Source: UMGS1696 sp964457685 (GTDB lineage: Bacteria > Bacillota > Clostridia > Oscillospirales > CAG-272). From it: DNA of 42,921 bases. The notes under the pieces were generated by a model. It saw nothing but the letters and a program-made list of their open reading frames with translations, ran no database searches and was not told where the DNA came from. This document shows positions 41,676 to 42,921 of this stretch, in pieces. The translations under genes and the position numbers were made by a program. The stretch spans positions 1-42,921 of the forward strand of contig CAYWFS010000011.1 in the NCBI GenBank assembly GCA_964457685.1, written 5' to 3'. Each line of letters opens with the position of its first letter. Position 1 is the stretch's first letter.

Positions 41676-41954
41676 TTAGTCAGCGTAAACGCTTACCTGT
41701 CTTCTGCCGTTAGCGATCTTCTCGAACTTAACCTTACCCGCGATAAGAGCGAATAATGTATCGTCGGAACCTATACCAACGTTGTTACCGGGATGGATAT
41801 GTGTGCCTCTCTGGCGAATGATGATGTTGCCTGCGAGAACTGTAGAGCCGTCAGCCTTCTTAACACCAAGTCTCTTGGACTCAGAGTCACGACCGTTCTT
41901 TGTGGAACCAACACCCTTTTTATGAGCGAAGAACTGTAAACCGATTCTGATCAT
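41676..41954 (-). CDS. rpmA: 50S ribosomal protein L27 with cleavable N-terminal extension
   Basis: The product has 92 residues. It starts MIRIGLQFFAHKKGVGSTKN: the LQFF|AHKKG motif marks the Firmicute form in which the extension before A is removed by Prp, exposing the tail that reaches the peptidyl transferase centre. The frame extends to 41969, but GGAGG eight bases before ATG 41954 sets the start. Last gene of rplU-prp-rpmA; obg, which often follows, is absent. Confidence 0.97.
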   Translation of the reverse strand: MIRIGLQFFAHKKGVGSTKNGRDSESKRLGVKKADGSTVLAGNIIIRQRGTHIHPGNNVGIGSDDTLFALIAGKVKFEKIANGRRQVSVYAD

Positions 41955-41984
41955 TGTTATTTCCTCCATTAATTATTAATGCCG

Positions 41985-42335
41985 TTACTCCTCGGCGGTA
42001 TCGACTTCAAGGAAATCGTAATACTCCTCAACGAGATCGTTCAGCTGATAGAAATATCCGAGAATAAGTCCCGATGCGGCAAACTGCTTTCTTTCGTCCT
42101 TCTCGAATTCGGGAAGAGCGGATTTGCACTTAACCGTAATATCAGTTGTTTCCTCGTCAATTTTATAATCGACCGAACACTCATATGCAACCTCAAGCGT
42201 GTTAAGGATGAGCATTGTCATTGCGGATATTGCCGAGCAAAGGATGTCGTCACCCTCTTCTCCGAAACCCGTATGACCGTTTTCTCTGAAGCCCCAAAAC
42301 ACTCCGTTGCGTTTTAAGAACGTAATTTTTGTCAC
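41985..42335 (-). CDS. prp: Ribosomal-processing cysteine protease Prp
   Basis: The product is 116 residues. H22 (GHTGFGEEGDD) and C34 (LCSAIS) form the Prp catalytic pair; the family fold is otherwise small alpha/beta. It cleaves the N-terminal extension of L27 before ribosome assembly. GTG start at 42335 with GGGTG seven bases upstream. Sits between its substrate gene rpmA and rplU, as in other Firmicutes. Confidence 0.95.
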   Translation of the reverse strand: MTKITFLKRNGVFWGFRENGHTGFGEEGDDILCSAISAMTMLILNTLEVAYECSVDYKIDEETTDITVKCKSALPEFEKDERKQFAASGLILGYFYQLNDLVEEYYDFLEVDTAEE

Positions 42336-42369
42336 TTGAATTCACCCACTACCGTTTCACGGCTGCAAA

Positions 42370-42681
42370 TCAAAACGCGATCTTTTCGATCTGAACCTTT
42401 GTGTAAGGCTGTCTGTGACCGATCTTTTTCTTTTCGTTTTTCTTTGGCTTGTAGGTCATAACGTAGATCTTCTTGCCCTTGCCGTTCTTAACTACGTTAG
42501 CTGTAACGGATGCACCGTCAACTGTGGGTTTGCCTGTCTTGAATCCGTCGTCTGTGCTTACTGCGAGAACCTTATCGAATACGATCTTTTCTCCCTCTGC
42601 ACATTCGAGCTTTTCAACGAAGATTACGTCTCCTTCGTTTACCTTGTACTGCTTTCCGCCTGTTTCGATGATTGCGAACAT
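42370..42681 (-). CDS. rplU: 50S ribosomal protein L21
   Basis: The product has 103 residues. MFAIIETGGKQYKVNEGDVIFVEKL is the L21 signature, and KKIGHRQPYTKVQI is the conserved C-terminus. The frame extends to a GTG at 42693 that is part of the SD GAGGTG, so ATG 42681 is chosen. First gene of rplU-prp-rpmA. Confidence 0.97.
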   Translation of the reverse strand: MFAIIETGGKQYKVNEGDVIFVEKLECAEGEKIVFDKVLAVSTDDGFKTGKPTVDGASVTANVVKNGKGKKIYVMTYKPKKNEKKKIGHRQPYTKVQIEKIAF

Positions 42682-42693
42682 TCTGAAAAGCAC

Positions 42694-42776
42694 CTCACTT
42701 TCTTTTTGTGAACTCGCTGGGCAGGTAGAACGGAAATTCCCGCTCTTTTATGACCCGACACCATGCGGCATTTAAT
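42694..42776 (-). ncRNA. Candidate L21 leader (cis-regulatory ribosomal protein leader)
   Basis: The 5' untranslated region of rplU, between its promoter and SD, has a stem GAGCGG/CCGTTC (42740-42745 with 42728-42733) and conserved-looking stretches (CGCATGGTGTCGGG and CTACCTGCCCAGC) that recall the Firmicute L21 leader. In this family excess L21 is thought to bind the leader and repress the operon. Recognition is from memory of the sequence. Confidence 0.6.
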
Positions 42777-42805
42777 ATTGTATCACAAAACACCTCCTCA
42801 GTCAA
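42777..42805 (-). promoter_or_regulatory. Promoter of rplU-prp-rpmA
   Basis: On the minus strand TTGACT (42800-42805), 17 bases, TACAAT (42777-42782). Confidence 0.85.
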
Positions 42806-42921
42806 GGAGATGTTCGGATTTTTTCAAAATAATTTTGCTGTTTTTTTATTTATTACGCTATGCGGTATTTATCGCATTTTCACAACGCTTATTTTACACT
42901 GAGTTTTGCGGCTCTCAGCGT

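Noticed and set aside
42845..42880. ATGCG/CGCAT inverted repeat near the window end
   Set aside because: Five base pairs and a weak T-run; too little to call a terminator or regulatory site.

Overview
The window looks like chromosome of a spore-forming, low-to-mid GC Clostridia member, most like the Ruminococcus/Oscillospiraceae group. The sporulation genes sigG, spoIVB and a GerA/SpoVAF-type germination gene are present. Shine-Dalgarno sites are strong and promoters are typical of a sigma-A Firmicute. Ribosomal protein L27 carries the Firmicute-type N-terminal extension and sits beside its protease gene prp. There are no rRNA genes, CRISPR arrays or intact insertion sequences; one tRNA-Pro(UGG) is present.

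Layout. 1-2884: a truncated BspA-like leucine-rich-repeat surface protein whose reading frame stops making sense near base 110, where it abuts, antisense, a piece of a mobilization (MobC-like) gene. 3022-8933 (minus): an RlmD-like rRNA methyltransferase, a lipoprotein with two copies of one domain, and a CotH-kinase lipoprotein. 9343-12865 (plus): a MutS-family ATPase, rpmB, a DUF6873 protein and an inositol-phosphatase-like enzyme. 12960-14837 (minus): a GDPD phosphodiesterase, a sugar isomerase-like protein and tRNA-Pro. 14997-18709 (plus): a small ribbon-helix-helix-like protein, mscL, a beta-helix protein and a marR-MATE pair. 18805-30376 (minus): a GNAT, a marR plus heterodimeric ABC exporter operon, the GerA-type germination gene, an RNA methyltransferase, a two-component system, DUF4956 and a VTC-domain protein. 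30649-37733: ychF, a GNAT, two membrane proteins, sigG, a GH43-like enzyme, an EamA protein and a sialidase-like protein. 37803-40292 (minus): an AT-rich accessory block. 40460-42681 (minus): spoIVB, rpmA, prp and rplU.

How genes work together. The marR/ABC operon has a consensus promoter with an inverted repeat just downstream, as expected for autoregulation. One ABC subunit has a degenerate catalytic site and the other a canonical one. The histidine kinase, response regulator and RNA methyltransferase are probably co-transcribed with VTC and DUF4956 genes upstream. L21, Prp and L27 form the classical operon in which Prp trims L27. sigG, spoIVB and the GerA-type gene each have candidate forespore-type promoter elements.

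Most unusual points: (1) a run of nine G in an acyltransferase gene that puts the natural C-terminus out of frame, so it is either phase-variable or a sequencing error; (2) a 70-base duplication of the spoIVB tail and terminator flanking the accessory block, one copy of which supplies the -35 box of the acyltransferase promoter; (3) a terminator whose 3' arm holds the ribosome binding site of the germination gene, with a possible sporulation promoter placed so that its transcript would lack the sequestering arm; (4) the surface-protein/MobC junction at the window start.
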